In this document: in pieces, positions 5,106 through 5,322 of the stretch
Numbering within the stretch: the first letter of the stretch is position 1
How the letters are laid out: the number at the start of each line of letters is the position of its first letter
From: Bacilli bacterium
GTDB taxonomy: Bacteria > Bacillota_I > Bacilli_A > RFN20 > CAG-826
Length of the DNA: 5,322 nt
NCBI GenBank assembly: GCA_017551465.1
Contig: JAFZLN010000103.1
Location: 1 to 5,322 of the forward strand
Direction: 5' to 3'
The notes under the pieces: model-generated
Database searches by the model: none
What the model saw: only the letters and a program-made list of their open reading frames with translations
What the model was told of the DNA's origin: nothing
Position numbers and translations under genes: made by a program

Positions 5106-5322
5106 AGAAATACCTTAAGAAATATCAACCGGTTATTTATCAAACCTTTGTTAATTCATTACAAAAAGGCCAGCTTTCTCACGCCTATCTTATTTCTGGC
5201 ACTAATGGCTCACCACTTTTAGATATTGCAAAATTCTTTGCCAAGTCAATCCTTTGTGATGTTCCATCCCCACTAGCGTGTAATTCTTGCATTACCTGCT
5301 TACGAGTGGATGATGACAACTA
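5096..5322 (+). CDS. holB: DNA polymerase III subunit delta-prime, 5' part (cut by the right edge)
   Basis: Delta-prime is the rigid stator subunit of the clamp loader that works with DnaX and delta. Seventy-five full codons are visible, from MQVEKYLKKYQP to RVDDDN; the family is usually about 300 residues or more. KGQLSHAYLISG (24-35) matches the AAA+ start shared with DnaX. The P-loop position reads GTNGSPLL (35-42) and lacks the GK[ST] of a working Walker A, consistent with an ATPase-inactive delta-prime. A zinc module C54-x7-C62-x2-C65-x2-C68 follows, with the same spacing as in the DnaX of this window. The ATG overlaps the end of tmk by 10 nt and has no Shine-Dalgarno. An in-frame TGA at 5075-5077 excludes a start further upstream than that, so translation probably depends on coupling to tmk. 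A partial DnaX paralogue is unlikely because of the broken P-loop and the gene position. Confidence 0.9.
   Translation, partial: MQVEKYLKKYQPVIYQTFVNSLQKGQLSHAYLISGTNGSPLLDIAKFFAKSILCDVPSPLACNSCITCLRVDDDN

Noticed and set aside
1..5322. CRISPR arrays, insertion sequences, tRNA/rRNA genes, riboswitches, intrinsic terminators
   Set aside because: I looked for these on both strands. Apart from the control region at 1707-1851 there is no space between genes, and no repeat-spacer pattern, terminal inverted repeats, cloverleaf or GC hairpin with a T-run was found.

Overview
The window is an AT-rich stretch of bacterial chromosome whose proteins most resemble those of low-GC Firmicutes or standard-code Mollicutes relatives (Acholeplasma-like, Erysipelotrichia-like or uncultured gut Bacilli/'RF39'-type lineages). 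This rests on the compact gene order dnaX-ybaB-recR-tmk-holB, the A/T-rich codon use, a P-K-T codon-reading tripeptide in RF1 and an IPRQETE motif in PrmC. The five tryptophans I can locate are all TGG, and no in-frame TGA is needed as a sense codon, so a UGA=Trp code has no support here. The five visible stops are TAA (four) and TAG (one). The exact taxon cannot be fixed from this window.

Layout: positions 1-1706 lie on the minus strand and hold prfA (release factor 1, complete) followed after 2 nt by prmC (RF1/RF2 glutamine methyltransferase, 214 N-terminal residues, C-terminus beyond the left edge). Positions 1707-1851 are a 145-nt divergent control region. Positions 1852-5322 lie on the plus strand and hold dnaX (clamp-loader tau), ybaB/ebfC, recR, tmk (thymidylate kinase) and holB (delta-prime, 75 N-terminal codons, cut by the right edge). 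Gaps on the plus side are 4, 2 and 14 nt, then a 10-nt overlap, so this is almost certainly one operon.

Function: the left pair makes the translation terminator RF1 and the enzyme that methylates its GGQ glutamine. The right cluster supplies two clamp-loader subunits, a recombination mediator, a DNA-binding protein and dTTP synthesis. There are no mobile elements, CRISPR arrays, RNA genes or signs of transfer; it is ordinary core genome with some unusual regulatory detail.

Two observations deserve a second look. (1) The best Shine-Dalgarno in the prfA leader is correctly spaced not for prfA but for a two-codon minigene, ATG-GAA-TAA, ending 3 nt before the prfA start. Since RF1 itself reads UAA, this is a plausible RF1 autoregulation switch. 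(2) In dnaX, exactly where the clamp-loader core ends and the Pro/Glu linker begins, an A6G run is followed 1 nt later by an 11-position hairpin with one mismatch. A -1 shift there would give a 375-residue gamma-like protein, like the E. coli dnaX recoding device but at a different site and with a non-canonical slip sequence. Both are inferences from sequence and are untested.
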